A stretch of DNA of 64,000 nt from TK10-74A sp965263065 (GTDB lineage: Bacteria > Chloroflexota > Dehalococcoidia > Bin125). Positions 27,389-36,184 of this stretch are shown piece by piece (position 1 is the first letter of the stretch; each line of letters begins with the position of its first letter). Below the pieces are notes generated by a model that was not told the origin of the DNA, ran no database searches, and saw only the letters and a list, made by a program, of their open reading frames with translations. The stretch lies in NCBI GenBank assembly GCA_965263065.1, contig CBDHGH010000003.1:1550001-1614000 (forward strand). Reading direction: 5' to 3'. A program made the translations under genes and the position numbers.

Positions 27389-27638
27389 GCCAGCACCCGG
27401 GTTCCCTGCCCGGGCCGCACGAGGGCGTTCCAGTGCTCCGCATCTCCCTCCCCTCGCTGAGCCGAGTCGCCTGGCTGCGCGGCGTCCCGCCCTCGCGCAG
27501 CCTGCCGGCCGCCGACGTCGTCGCGAACGGGCTCGCGCCCCGCAGCCGCCGCGGCCGGGGCCCCAGCTACCCCGACGCGCTCCTCGCCCGCTCCCTGCGG
27601 CACGCGCGCCGGCGCTCGCCCGAGCAGGACGGCTAGCC

Positions 27639-27923
27639 GTGTACGCCTGCGTCTGCAAGTCGCTCACCGAGGCCGACATCCGGCGCGAGGCGATCCGCGT
27701 CCAGTTCCGCCGCGGCGCCCTCGTGCGCGGCCTCCGCCTCGACGACGAGAGTTGCTGCGGCCGCTGCCTGTCCGAACTCGACCGTTTGCTTGCGTCATGC
27801 TGCGCTGGCCGTCAGAATCCCCACGAGCCCGCCGATCGGGTCGCTGCACGAGAGGGGGCCGGCCAATGGAGGCGAAGCCCGGCGTTCTCGAACGCCTCAA
27901 TGAACTGCTCACCATCGAGCTGA
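27639..27923 (+). CDS. Bfd-like [2Fe-2S] protein (bacterioferritin-associated ferredoxin)
   Basis: A 94-residue protein whose first 55 residues match the Bfd fold: Cys4 and Cys6 in YACVCKS, then Cys40-x-x-Cys43 in ESCCGRC, the C-x-C ... C-x-x-C pattern that holds one [2Fe-2S] cluster. Bfd reduces the ferric core of bacterioferritin to release iron. The start is GTG 27639. The frame runs on 58 bases into the bacterioferritin gene, giving a 35-residue tail without conservation. Directly adjacent to bacterioferritin and downstream of a candidate operator, so the pair is very probably coregulated for iron storage and release. Confidence 0.8.
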   Translation: MYACVCKSLTEADIRREAIRVQFRRGALVRGLRLDDESCCGRCLSELDRLLASCCAGRQNPHEPADRVAAREGAGQWRRSPAFSNASMNCSPSS

Positions 27924-28342
27924 CCGCGATCAACCAGTACTTCGTCCAGTCGCACATGATGCGCGACTGGGGATACGACGCCCTGCACAAGAAGCTGTGG
28001 GAGTTCAGCCGCGCCGAAATGGACGACGCCCAGGAGCTCGTCGAACACATCCTCTACCTCGAGGGCCTGCCCAACGTGCAGCGGCTGAACCTCGTCCGCA
28101 TCGGCGAGACGCCGCTGGAGTGCCTCGAACTCGACCTCACCTCCGAGCGCGAAGCCGTCGAGGCGCTGCGCGGCGTCATCGCCCACTGCCAGGAGGTGGG
28201 CGACTTCACCTCCCGGGGCAAGGCCGAGGAGATGATCGCCGACGAGGAAACCCACGTCGACTGGCTGGAGACGCAGTTGGAGACCGTCCGCCAGATCGGC
28301 ATTGAGCGCTACCTCGCCGAGCACGTGCACGAGGAGGGCTGA
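27866..28342 (+). CDS. bfr: Bacterioferritin with altered ferroxidase ligand
   Basis: A 158-residue four-helix ferritin of exactly the classical length and numbering. Ferroxidase ligands Glu18, Glu51, Glu94, Glu127 and His130 are all present and the haem ligand Met52 is kept, but the ligand normally His54 (EMKHAD in the family) is Asp54 (EMDDAQ). Asp can bind iron, so activity may be changed rather than lost. The family stores iron as a 24-mer shell in the cytoplasm. The ATG overlaps the Bfd-like gene by 58 bases; GAGGGGG precedes it at 7-9 bases. Expression probably depends on the promoter at 27360-27388. Confidence 0.93.
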   Translation: MEAKPGVLERLNELLTIELTAINQYFVQSHMMRDWGYDALHKKLWEFSRAEMDDAQELVEHILYLEGLPNVQRLNLVRIGETPLECLELDLTSEREAVEALRGVIAHCQEVGDFTSRGKAEEMIADEETHVDWLETQLETVRQIGIERYLAEHVHEEG

Positions 28343-28388
28343 CGGCGGCGCTCCGCGCCCGGCCGATCGGCTCCGCCCGGAGCCCGGC

Positions 28389-28901
28389 CTATTGCTGCGA
28401 GAGTTCCGGAAGGTCGGGATCGGGCCGGTTGAACGGCCGGAATCCCGTGAGGTCGATGCCCGAGATCGCCGGCCGGAAGGCGGCGAGCGGATCGGCCCCC
28501 GCCTCGGCGTCGGCGGCCTGCTTGACCGGCGGCGCTCCCTGGACGTGAAACCGCAGCCGCCAGCGCAGCCCGATCAGCAGCGCGGCCGTGCAGGCGATCG
28601 GCAGCTCCGCTCCGCCCGCGCAGCACAGACCCGCGCCGATCACCTGGCGATCACCCTCGCGCCGCACCTCGATTCGCACGGCCTCCGGCTCCTCCCCGAA
28701 GAGGCGCAGCGTGTTCCGCAACCCCTCGGCGAGCAGCTCCGCCGGCGTGCGCAGGCGCGGGTCCGCTGGGATCAGCTCCCGCGCGTCGCTCGCGCTCAGG
28801 GGGATGCGCACTTCGCCCTTGCCCTGCACCGCGGCCAGCACGAACCAGCCATGGTCACCCTGCTCGCACGGCTCGATCCCGGCGAATCGATACTCCCGCA
28901 C
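28389..28901 (-). CDS. Hypothetical protein, BFN/DUF151-like layout
   Basis: A 170-residue protein starting at GTG 28901, seven bases after GGAGG. I do not recognise it with certainty. The arrangement YRFAGIEPCEQGDHGWFVLAAVQGKGEVRIPLS..., a helical middle (LRTPAELLAEGLRN) and then a strand pair ending in LPIACTAALLIGLRWRL is reminiscent of the bifunctional nuclease (DUF151) fold, in which a closing ARPSDAIALALR segment is replaced here. A proline-rich tail follows. No membrane segment or signal peptide. It stands alone, converging on bacterioferritin. An AT-richer stretch at 28930-28965 upstream probably contains its promoter. Confidence 0.65.
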   Translation of the reverse strand: MREYRFAGIEPCEQGDHGWFVLAAVQGKGEVRIPLSASDARELIPADPRLRTPAELLAEGLRNTLRLFGEEPEAVRIEVRREGDRQVIGAGLCCAGGAELPIACTAALLIGLRWRLRFHVQGAPPVKQAADAEAGADPLAAFRPAISGIDLTGFRPFNRPDPDLPELSQQ

Positions 28902-28995
28902 GGTCGCACCTCCGACTCCCCGCCCCACGAAGTTAAGTGCGATTAATGTAGGGGAGTTACTGCCACTACGCCAGTCGGGGCGGCACCGCCGGCCG

Positions 28996-30045
28996 CTACT
29001 CGGCCCAGGGGTCGATCATCACCTTGGTGCCCGGGCCCCCGAAGGTCGTCTCGTACGCCGTGGCCGCGTCATCGATGCCGAAGCGGTGCGTGATCAGCCG
29101 CTCGACGGGCAGGCCCTCCCGCACGAGGTCGAACAACTCCAGCACCTGGTCCGGGGTGACGCACCAGCTGGAGATCAGCGTCATCTCCTTCAGCAGCAGC
29201 TGATCCAGAACCCGCACCGGCGTCGCCCTGCCGACCGGAGGGTCCGCCCCGGGCTCATACTTCAGGCCCAGGAAGCCCACCGCCCCGCCGCCCCGCGTGG
29301 CGTCGAGACACAGATTTTGCGGTTCCGGGTAGCCCGTGAAGTCGATCGCCTTGTCCACGCCCTGCCCGCCGGTCAGTTCCATGACCCGCTCCAGCGCGTC
29401 CTCGCGCGTGGGGTTGATCGCGTAATCCACCCCGAAGTTGGGCGCGCGGTCCAGACGCGCGTCGTTCACCTCGGTCGCGATGATGCGCGCCCCCAGCCTG
29501 CGGCACAGCATCGAGGCGGAGGCGCCCAGCGGCCCCAGTCCCGTGATCAGCACCGTGTCGAACCCGTTCACGCCCAGCCGCCGGATGCCGCGGTACGGCG
29601 TCCCCACACAGTCGACCAGCAGCGCCCCCTGCTCGAAGGAGATGTCGTCGGGCAACTCGATGCAGCAGTCCTCCCGGCGCAGCGCGAACTGCGCGTGCGC
29701 GCCGATGACGCCCTCGGGCCGGGGGCCCAGGTTCTGGCATCGCAGCCACACGCCGCGATAGCAGTTCGCGCACTTGCCGCAGCGATCGCCGAGGTCTGGA
29801 TAGATGGCGACGCGGGCCCCCTCCTTGAGGCGGGAGCCGGGGGCGGTCTTCCACACGATTCCCGTCGCTTCGTGTCCCCCGTTCCGCATGCCCCCAAGTG
29901 CGGTCAGGTCGGTGTACATAGCGAGTTCCGTACCGCAGATCGTCGAGCTGATCACCTTGATCACCACGAAATCGTCGGACGGCTCCGGCTCGGGCGTCTC
30001 CTCCACGCTCACCCGTCGATCTCCGTGGAACTGCACGATCTTCAT
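28996..30045 (-). CDS. Zinc-dependent alcohol dehydrogenase (threonine/sorbitol DH-like MDR)
   Basis: A 349-residue medium-chain dehydrogenase, unlike the tandem pair at the left end. Catalytic zinc ligands are Cys37 and His58-Glu59; the four structural cysteines are Cys89, Cys92, Cys95 and Cys103; the nucleotide loop is GLGPLG near 169-174, followed by ATEVND, suggesting NAD. Length and the CGTELAMY segment resemble threonine/sorbitol dehydrogenase-type enzymes acting on polyols or amino alcohols. Start ATG with GAGGAG at about 7 bases; 22 further upstream codons are discarded because the family N-terminus MKIVQF begins here. Confidence 0.92.
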   Translation of the reverse strand: MKIVQFHGDRRVSVEETPEPEPSDDFVVIKVISSTICGTELAMYTDLTALGGMRNGGHEATGIVWKTAPGSRLKEGARVAIYPDLGDRCGKCANCYRGVWLRCQNLGPRPEGVIGAHAQFALRREDCCIELPDDISFEQGALLVDCVGTPYRGIRRLGVNGFDTVLITGLGPLGASASMLCRRLGARIIATEVNDARLDRAPNFGVDYAINPTREDALERVMELTGGQGVDKAIDFTGYPEPQNLCLDATRGGGAVGFLGLKYEPGADPPVGRATPVRVLDQLLLKEMTLISSWCVTPDQVLELFDLVREGLPVERLITHRFGIDDAATAYETTFGGPGTKVMIDPWAE

Positions 30046-30150
30046 GGCGGTCTCCTCTCTCGCGTAGTGTGCGGCCGTGCTGGTTGTCGCTGCCGGCCGA
30101 GCCACGCGCACTGTAGCAGCCGCCCCTTGTGTTCCGCTCAGCGACGCACG

Positions 30151-31881
30151 CTAGCCGGACCCTTCGACTTCCACAGTCACGATGTCGATGTTGTGGTACT
30201 TGCGATGCTGCACGGACGACGCGTAGTGCCGAAGCAGCAGGAACGAGATCTCCCGCTCGTCCTCGATCGTGGGCTCCTCGTCCAGATACGCCAGCCTGTC
30301 CTCAAGGTTCTCCTCGTCGGAAGCTGCCATGAACTCCAGCGTGATCTTCCCAGTGCTGCGGCCTGCCCGGACCACCAAGCGCTGGCTTGCGCCCGTCGCG
30401 CCGTGGTCCTCTTCGGGCAGCAGGCTCGTCAGGGTCTCCTCACCGGCGGCGCGCAGTCTGTCTGTCGATGCCTCGTCCCAGTTGCTCTTCGCGGCGACCC
30501 CGCACAGGAACCCGTCGATCTCGGGCAGCGAGGAGGGATCCAGCCGCGTATTCAGGCGCTGCCGTCGTGGGGTGGTCAGGTCCATCAGCACGGACAGCAG
30601 AATCACGGAGACGGCGCCGGTGGTCATGCCGTTGCTGAGCAGCGTCTCCCACGTCCCCGACAAGAGGTTCGGGAAGATCGCGTGATTCTGGAACCCGATG
30701 CCGATCCACAGGGACACGCCGACGATCGTCGCCTTGCGCGCGTCCACGCCGTCCTGGACCACGGTCCGCATCCCCTGCACGAACAGGAGCGCCAGCATCA
30801 CCATGACGTATGCGACGAACACCGGGCGAGGGATCGCGATCAGGAGCGCCGTGAGCTTGGGCAAGAACGCCACCACGATCAAGATCGCGCCGCCGTAGAC
30901 TCCCATGCGACGCGCGGCGACGCCGGTGAGGATGACCCGTGCCGAATTCGATGCGCCAATGCTGTTCGGCAACGTGCCCAAGAGCGCGGCGACCAGCTTC
31001 GTCAACGCGACCAGATTGTGCGCGCCCTGCACGACGCGGAAGTCGGCTGCGCGCGGCCTGCGCCACGCGACCTGCTGGATCGCCACGGTATCGCTAATGG
31101 AGTTGATCGTGATGGCCAGCGAAACGACGACGAAGCCCGGCAGGAGCGCCCAGAAAGCCGCGCCCAGACTCAGGTCGAATCCTGGCCAGACGACCGGCGG
31201 AATTCCGACCCAAGCCGCCTCCCGCACGAGCCCAAGGTCGAACAGACCGAGCGGCGCTGCCGCGGCGCAACCCGCGAGGATCCCGATGATCGGCGCCCAC
31301 TGCAGCAAGGCCGCTGAGGCGTACAGCCGCAGGGCGATGAGGGCGAGCAACGTCACGGCGAACGCGATCGGCGCCGCGGCTTCAGGCGCGCCGTCGGGCG
31401 CGTCCGCCAGCCGGCCCAACAGCACCGACAGGACGGTGATGGCCAGCAACATGAGCACCGTGCCCGTGACCATTGGCGTGATGATCCGGCGCAGCAGCGA
31501 CAGCCGCGCGATCAGGGCGAACTCGATCAGGGCGGACGCGACGATCAGGCTGGACAGCATCGCCGGCCCACCCTCCAGCAGCGCGGCGACGCAGACCGGG
31601 ATGAACGCGGTGAGGCTGATCACGCTGAGCGGATATCCCGACCCAAACCGCCCGACGCGGACCGTCTGCAGAATGGCGCCCAGGCCGCAGACCGCGAGAG
31701 CCGCGAAGAATATCCACGCCAGGTAGCTGTCGGGTTGCCCGCCCGCCCGCGCAACGATCGCCGTCGTGGCGGCCAGCGCGGCCAGCCGGCCCGCGACGTT
31801 CTGAAAGCCGTGACCCAGGGACGCCAGATGCGGCGGCGCCTCATCCGGCTGATAGAGGAGGTCTTCGTTTACCTGGGCCAC
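30151..31881 (-). CDS. NCS2-family nucleobase permease with C-terminal GHKL-like domain
   Basis: A 576-residue membrane protein. Residues about 25-440 are a nucleobase:cation symporter-2 (xanthine/uracil permease) core of about 14 helices, with 'SGYPLSVISLTAFIPV', 'NSISDTVAIQQVAWRRP' and GTLPNSIGASNSARVILTGVAARRMG matching its core motifs (two Asn-rich stretches). The last 130 residues are soluble: 'LRAAGEETLTSLLPEED', a beta pair, then 'EREISFLLLRHYASSVQH' and 'DIVTVEVEG', resembling the N-box helix and final strands of an anti-sigma type HATPase without its glycine boxes. Start GTG with a weak ribosome site. A regulated or sensor-linked purine/pyrimidine uptake protein is a reasonable guess. 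Confidence 0.85.
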   Translation of the reverse strand: MAQVNEDLLYQPDEAPPHLASLGHGFQNVAGRLAALAATTAIVARAGGQPDSYLAWIFFAALAVCGLGAILQTVRVGRFGSGYPLSVISLTAFIPVCVAALLEGGPAMLSSLIVASALIEFALIARLSLLRRIITPMVTGTVLMLLAITVLSVLLGRLADAPDGAPEAAAPIAFAVTLLALIALRLYASAALLQWAPIIGILAGCAAAAPLGLFDLGLVREAAWVGIPPVVWPGFDLSLGAAFWALLPGFVVVSLAITINSISDTVAIQQVAWRRPRAADFRVVQGAHNLVALTKLVAALLGTLPNSIGASNSARVILTGVAARRMGVYGGAILIVVAFLPKLTALLIAIPRPVFVAYVMVMLALLFVQGMRTVVQDGVDARKATIVGVSLWIGIGFQNHAIFPNLLSGTWETLLSNGMTTGAVSVILLSVLMDLTTPRRQRLNTRLDPSSLPEIDGFLCGVAAKSNWDEASTDRLRAAGEETLTSLLPEEDHGATGASQRLVVRAGRSTGKITLEFMAASDEENLEDRLAYLDEEPTIEDEREISFLLLRHYASSVQHRKYHNIDIVTVEVEGSG

Positions 31882-32124
31882 GATTGGAGCCCGCCTACGC
31901 CGCCCGCCAGCTAGCGGCCGGCTTCGTCACACGCCTGGCGGACTGCTTGCGGAGACATCGGGCGCGCTTCGCCGATCATCACCGCGTCGGCGGCGCCCGA
32001 GACTTGCTGCCCGTCAGTCACGGCGCTCCCCCTGCGTTCCACATGGTCGAGTCTCGGATTCCGCACTGGATGCGGTGAGCCTGCATCGCGCGTCCGAGTA
32101 TAACGGGGCGCCGCGGGCGCCCCG

Positions 32125-33165
32125 TCACTGCAGCGGCAGCGGCGGCTGCCACCACGCCGGCCGATCGCTGACCTCCATCGACGTCACCCACTTGACCCAG
32201 TGGTAGCCCCGCTTGCCCGGCGCGATGAGCCGCACGGGGAACCCGTGCGACGCCGACAGCGCCTCCCCGCCCACGTGCGTCGCGAGGAGCAGCCGATCGG
32301 CGTGCGACAGCGGGAAGCGACGGTCGTAGCCCGTCGCGGACTGGAAGACCAGGCTGCGCGCCTCCGGGCCCGGCCGCGCCCGCCGCAGCAGGTCCGCGAC
32401 GGACACGCCCGACCAATCCTGCTCGGTGTACCAGCCGCCCGTGCAGTCGAGGATCGCGCGCCCCTGCTCGGCGACCGCCAGCTCGTCGTAGGACAGGCTC
32501 AGCTCGTCCCCGACAGTGCCGTGTACCCGCAGCCGCCACGCATCGGGGTCGATCTGCTGGCGGCTGTCGCTGAGCCAGTTGGTCGTGCGATGCGCGTTGC
32601 CCTCGAAGCTGTCCTGCTCGACGGAGCCGGTGAAGCGCCGTCGCGCGCCGGGCAGCGAGATCAGGCCGGACGAGAACTCCACGCCCTGCCAGGCGATGAG
32701 CCCCGCGCCGAAGACCGCAGCGCTGCGCAGCGCGGCCCGCCGGCTGGCGAAGTCGCGCGCGCGGGTGCGGGGCCAGCGGGCCAGCAGGTGGACGACGACG
32801 AACGGCAGCAGGAGCAGCGCCAGCAGGACGTGGAAGGTGAGGCCGCTGATGCGCCCGTAGAGCGGCAGCGCGATGTTGGGTAGCCCGATCGTCGACCACA
32901 GCAGCCCCGTCAGCAGCGTGGCCAGGAAGATGATGAGGAGCAGGGCCGGCGCCAGGGCCCAGACGCCGCTCCCCCGGCGCGCGAAGGAGCGCCGGATGAT
33001 GCGCCACTTCCAGGCCAGCACCACCAGCAGCGTGAAGCCGCCCAGGCTGTGCAGCCAGAAGACCCAGCGCCCATCGGGCGCGCCGACGAGGAACGAACTG
33101 AGGCCCGACGCCCCCTCAAGCAGGAGGAGCGCCAGGATCGTGAGGTTGGTTGCGCGCGCGCTCAT
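32125..33165 (-). CDS. Membrane-anchored molybdopterin oxidoreductase (b-type cytochrome + sulfite-oxidase fold)
   Basis: A 346-residue fusion. Residues 1-130 hold four hydrophobic helices with His39, His112 and His126 as possible haem b ligands, followed by a fifth hydrophobic stretch (about 148-160). From about 205 the protein is the Moco-binding domain of the sulfite oxidase/MsrP family: WRLRVHGTVGDELSLSYDEL, the molybdenum ligand Cys241 in AILDCTGGWY, then 'SATGYDRRFPL', 'GFPVRLIAPGKRGYHWVKWVTSMEV'. In effect MsrP- and MsrQ-like parts are joined in one chain, so electrons could pass from the membrane directly to Mo. Periplasmic-side reductase or oxidase; substrate unknown. Start ATG, AGGA upstream. 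Confidence 0.88.
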   Translation of the reverse strand: MSARATNLTILALLLLEGASGLSSFLVGAPDGRWVFWLHSLGGFTLLVVLAWKWRIIRRSFARRGSGVWALAPALLLIIFLATLLTGLLWSTIGLPNIALPLYGRISGLTFHVLLALLLLPFVVVHLLARWPRTRARDFASRRAALRSAAVFGAGLIAWQGVEFSSGLISLPGARRRFTGSVEQDSFEGNAHRTTNWLSDSRQQIDPDAWRLRVHGTVGDELSLSYDELAVAEQGRAILDCTGGWYTEQDWSGVSVADLLRRARPGPEARSLVFQSATGYDRRFPLSHADRLLLATHVGGEALSASHGFPVRLIAPGKRGYHWVKWVTSMEVSDRPAWWQPPLPLQ

Positions 33166-33240
33166 GAGGTCCTGCCGGCGGTGTACGCAAGGATACGCCC
33201 CGGCCCGCCGCTTCGGATGGGGCGGCGGGGCGCGCGGCGC

Positions 33241-34203
33241 TCAGTACCACTTCGCCTTGTCGACCACGTTCACGAACTCGCGCCCGTCGATCAGGCGGCG
33301 GGCGTTCTCGAGGATGAGCGCGAAGCGGCGCTCGGGGATGTTGGCCGCGTCGGCCACGGCGACGTGCGGCGTGATCAGCACGTTCTCCATCCGCCACAGC
33401 GGATGACCGACGGGCAGCGGCTCCGTCTCGAAGACATCCAGCCCGGCCCCCGCGATCTCCCCGGCCTTGAGGGCGGCCACGAGGTCGTCGAGCTTGGTCG
33501 TCATGCCCCGCCCGATGTTGATGAAGTAGGCGGAGCGCTTCATCGCCTGGAAGCGGCGCGCGTCCCACATCCCCTCGGTCTCGGGCGTGTGCGGCACCGT
33601 CGTCACGACGAAGTCCGCCTCCGGCAGCCGCCGGTCGAGTTCGCCGGGCGGCACGATCTCGGCGGGCGCGTCGCGCTCGGGGCGCGGATCGACGCCGATC
33701 ACCTGCGCCCCGAAGGCCGCGCAGAGCCGCGCCGTCTCCGCCCCGATCCCGCCCACCCCGACGATCAGCACGGTCGACGTCGCCAGGTCCACGTAGCCAC
33801 GCTTGCGCGCCGCCTGATCCCAGCGGCCCTGCGCCTGCGCCGCGCTCCAGTAGGGCAGCCCGCGCGACAGGGCCAGCATGAACATCAGGATGTGATGCGC
33901 GATGTGGTCGGAGTAGATGCCGCGCGGGTTGGAGACCGTGACGGGGTGATCGGCCAGCGCCGGGTAGTAGTAGCCGGGCGGCGGCCCCGCGAACGGGTTT
34001 TGCAGCAGCCGCAGCCGCTCGACGGTGGGCAGCACGTCGGGCGGGATGCCGCCGTAGGCCGCGTCGGCGTCGATCAACTCGCGGGCGGCGGCGGCGGCGT
34101 CCTCCGCCACGACGACCTCGAGTTGGGGCAGCGCCTCCCGGAGGCGCCGCGCCCAGGCGCGCACGTCGTCGTCGATGGGCGGTAACAGCACGTACTTGGG
34201 CAT
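33241..34203 (-). CDS. D-2-hydroxyacid dehydrogenase family protein
   Basis: A 320-residue NAD(P)-dependent 2-hydroxyacid dehydrogenase. Dinucleotide motif GVGGIG near 150; catalytic His in ITPHVAVAD; VTTVPHTPETEG and FINIGRG are family blocks; the Arg and Glu of the Arg-Glu-His triad lie between. It would interconvert a 2-keto acid and a D-2-hydroxy acid such as glyoxylate/hydroxypyruvate. Two ATGs are adjacent (34206 and 34203); GGAGG is only one base from the first and four from the second, so I prefer the second. It is divergently transcribed from the Gfo/Idh/MocA gene, 93 bases away, with a -10-like TAGGAT between. Confidence 0.93.
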   Translation of the reverse strand: MPKYVLLPPIDDDVRAWARRLREALPQLEVVVAEDAAAAARELIDADAAYGGIPPDVLPTVERLRLLQNPFAGPPPGYYYPALADHPVTVSNPRGIYSDHIAHHILMFMLALSRGLPYWSAAQAQGRWDQAARKRGYVDLATSTVLIVGVGGIGAETARLCAAFGAQVIGVDPRPERDAPAEIVPPGELDRRLPEADFVVTTVPHTPETEGMWDARRFQAMKRSAYFINIGRGMTTKLDDLVAALKAGEIAGAGLDVFETEPLPVGHPLWRMENVLITPHVAVADAANIPERRFALILENARRLIDGREFVNVVDKAKWY

Positions 34204-34296
34204 CATGCCTCCGCAGCGGGTAGCACTGTTGCGGGTATCCTAGACCGACGCCCGCGCCGCACGGTGAGCGCGGCCGGCAGGTGAGGAGCGGACGGC

Positions 34297-35283
34297 ATGG
34301 TACTGCGAATCGGCACGTTGGGCGCGGCCGCGATCACTCCCAGCGCCCTGATCGAACCGGCGGCGCGCCGCGACGACGTCGAGGTGCGTTGCGTCGCCGC
34401 GCGGGACCGCGCCCGCGCCCAGGCGTTCGCCGAGACGCACGGCATCCCCACCGTCCACGACGGCTACGCGGACGTGGTCGAGGATCCCGAGATCGACGCG
34501 GTCTACAACCCGCTCCAGATCAGCGGGCACAAGGAATGGACGATCCGCGCCCTGGAGGCCGGCAAGCACGTGCTCTGCGAGAAGCCCTTCGCGATGAACG
34601 AGGCGGAAGCCCGGGAGATGGCCGACGCCGCCCGCCGCAGCGGTCGCGTGTGCGTCGAGGCGTTCCACTACTACTACCACCCGGTTGGCCGTCGCATGCG
34701 CGAGATCGTGCAGAGCGGCCAACTGGGCACGATCCGCTCCGCCAGCGCACACTTCGCGGTCGGGATCGAGGACACGCCCAGCTCGATCCGCCACCGGATC
34801 GAACTCGGCGGCGGCGCGACGATGGACCTGGGCTGCTACCCGCTGCACTTCCTGCGCCACATCTTCCGGGCCGAGCCCGAAGTGCTCTCGGCCAGCGCGG
34901 AGACGGTGCGCGGGCAGGTCGACGTCGGCATGGAGGCCGACCTGCGGTTCCCCGGCGACGTGCCCGCCCACATCAGCACCGGCATGACCCCCGGGACGTG
35001 GTACACGGCCTGGGTCCACGTGGTCGGCGACGAGGGCGCGCTGCTGGTGGACAACCCCCTCGTCCCGCAGAACGGCAATCGCATCGAGATCGCGACGGCC
35101 GCGGGCCGGGCGGTCGAGACGCTCGAGCGCACGCCCACCTTCGACTTCCAGCTCGAGGCCTTCGTGCGCGCCGTCGCCGGCGGCGCGCCGATGCCCACCG
35201 ACGCCGACGACGGCGTGATCAGCATGCGCGTCATCGACGCCGTCTACCGCGCCGCGGGGCTGTCGCCGCGGGGCGAAGTCTGA
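34297..35283 (+). CDS. Gfo/Idh/MocA family oxidoreductase
   Basis: A 328-residue NAD(P)-dependent sugar-type dehydrogenase. N-terminal Rossmann domain (LRIGTLGAAAITPSALI), the family motif EKPFAMNEAEA with the conserved Lys-Pro, EAFHYYYHP in the second domain, then a beta-sheet substrate domain (LGGGATMDLGCYPLHFLRH). It probably oxidises a sugar, inositol-like or aromatic vicinal diol. Start ATG with GAGGAG eight bases upstream. The aldolase gene follows after 74 bases, which suggests shared use in sugar-acid breakdown. Confidence 0.94.
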   Translation: MVLRIGTLGAAAITPSALIEPAARRDDVEVRCVAARDRARAQAFAETHGIPTVHDGYADVVEDPEIDAVYNPLQISGHKEWTIRALEAGKHVLCEKPFAMNEAEAREMADAARRSGRVCVEAFHYYYHPVGRRMREIVQSGQLGTIRSASAHFAVGIEDTPSSIRHRIELGGGATMDLGCYPLHFLRHIFRAEPEVLSASAETVRGQVDVGMEADLRFPGDVPAHISTGMTPGTWYTAWVHVVGDEGALLVDNPLVPQNGNRIEIATAAGRAVETLERTPTFDFQLEAFVRAVAGGAPMPTDADDGVISMRVIDAVYRAAGLSPRGEV

Positions 35284-35357
35284 CACCATCCAGGTCGCGG
35301 GCCGGGCGCTCCCCGGCCACCTCTCCAGCCACACCTTCAGCAACGACGGGATGACCC

Positions 35358-36158
35358 ATGGCCGTACTCCGTAACACCCTCCGCGACCTGCTCGACGCCG
35401 GCAAGCCCACGATGGGCACGCACTTCCTCTCGCACGATCCCGACATCCCGGAGTTCATCGGCGACACCGGGCTGTTCGACTACGCGGAGTTCGTCGCCGA
35501 GTACGCGACCTTCGACATGCCGCTGCTCTTCCACCTGGCCCGCGCGGCGCAGTGCGGCAACCTGCCGCTGATGATCAAGCTCGACCAGGCCAACGAGACC
35601 TTCTGGGCGCAGATGGCGCTCGGCGCCGGCTTCAAGGCCGTCCTCTTCACCGACATCCGCACGCCGGAGGACGTCGAGCGCGTGCACCGGGCCGTGCGGC
35701 CCGACACGCCCTCGCAGGGCGGCCTCATGGGCGTCAAGCTGCGCCGTCCCGCCCTCGGCGGCTACGAGTTGCAGGGCTACGCGGCGGACCTGGACTCGGT
35801 CGTGACCGTGATCATGATCGAGAAGAAGGTGGCCGTGGAGAACATCGACGCGATCCTGACCGTCGCCCGCGAGCGCGGCATCGACATGACGCAGTGGGGC
35901 CCCACCGACTTCCGCTTCTCGTACGGCCCGGCGGCGGAGATGGCCCCGGCCGACGTCCGCGCGGCCGAGGAGCTGGTGATCCGCAAGTCGCTGGAGTATG
36001 GCGTCGCCCCGCGGATTGAGATCGGGGCGGTCGAGCAGGCGCAGCGCTACATCGACCTCGGCGTGCGGCACTTCTGCATCGGCTGGGATCGCGCCCTCAT
36101 GCAGGCCCACTTCCGCGCCCTCGGCGAGGGCCTGCGGCCCCTGCTCGAAAATCTCTGA
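35358..36158 (+). CDS. HpcH/HpaI-type aldolase
   Basis: A 266-residue metal-dependent class II aldolase of the HpcH/HpaI/citrate lyase beta family. The phosphoenolpyruvate/pyruvate-binding barrel shows 'LDAGKPTMGTHFLSHDP', 'GFKAVLFTDIRTPEDVERV', VIMIEKKVAVENI with the metal-binding Glu, and GIDMTQWGPTDFRFSYG. The usual RxP-type arginine segment is altered. These enzymes split 2-keto-3-deoxy or 4-hydroxy-2-oxo acids into pyruvate and an aldehyde, so it could follow the sugar-acid dehydratases encoded nearby. Start ATG 35358 has only a weak ribosome site. It converges on the selenoprotein partner gene, 26 bases apart. Confidence 0.88.
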   Translation: MAVLRNTLRDLLDAGKPTMGTHFLSHDPDIPEFIGDTGLFDYAEFVAEYATFDMPLLFHLARAAQCGNLPLMIKLDQANETFWAQMALGAGFKAVLFTDIRTPEDVERVHRAVRPDTPSQGGLMGVKLRRPALGGYELQGYAADLDSVVTVIMIEKKVAVENIDAILTVARERGIDMTQWGPTDFRFSYGPAAEMAPADVRAAEELVIRKSLEYGVAPRIEIGAVEQAQRYIDLGVRHFCIGWDRALMQAHFRALGEGLRPLLENL

Positions 36159-36184
36159 TCCCGCGGCGTTCGCGCGCGGCTCCC

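Larger units (their letters stand above)
27193..27638. other. 446-base intergenic region upstream of the iron-storage genes
   Basis: It holds the PhyH promoter side, an 11-bp inverted repeat around 27332-27381 and a candidate promoter for the iron-storage genes. From GTG 27433 a 67-codon Arg-rich frame runs to a stop 2 bases before the Bfd-like gene; its composition looks like ordinary GC-rich spacer and I do not call it as a gene. Confidence 0.5.

Noticed and set aside
27433..27636. 67-codon Arg-rich frame ending 2 bases before the Bfd-like gene
   Set aside because: No conserved motif or good ribosome site, and composition equals non-coding GC-rich sequence.
31882..32124. Possible small gene between the permease and the molybdopterin protein
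   Set aside because: Short frames only, no ribosome site or family pattern; treated as intergenic.
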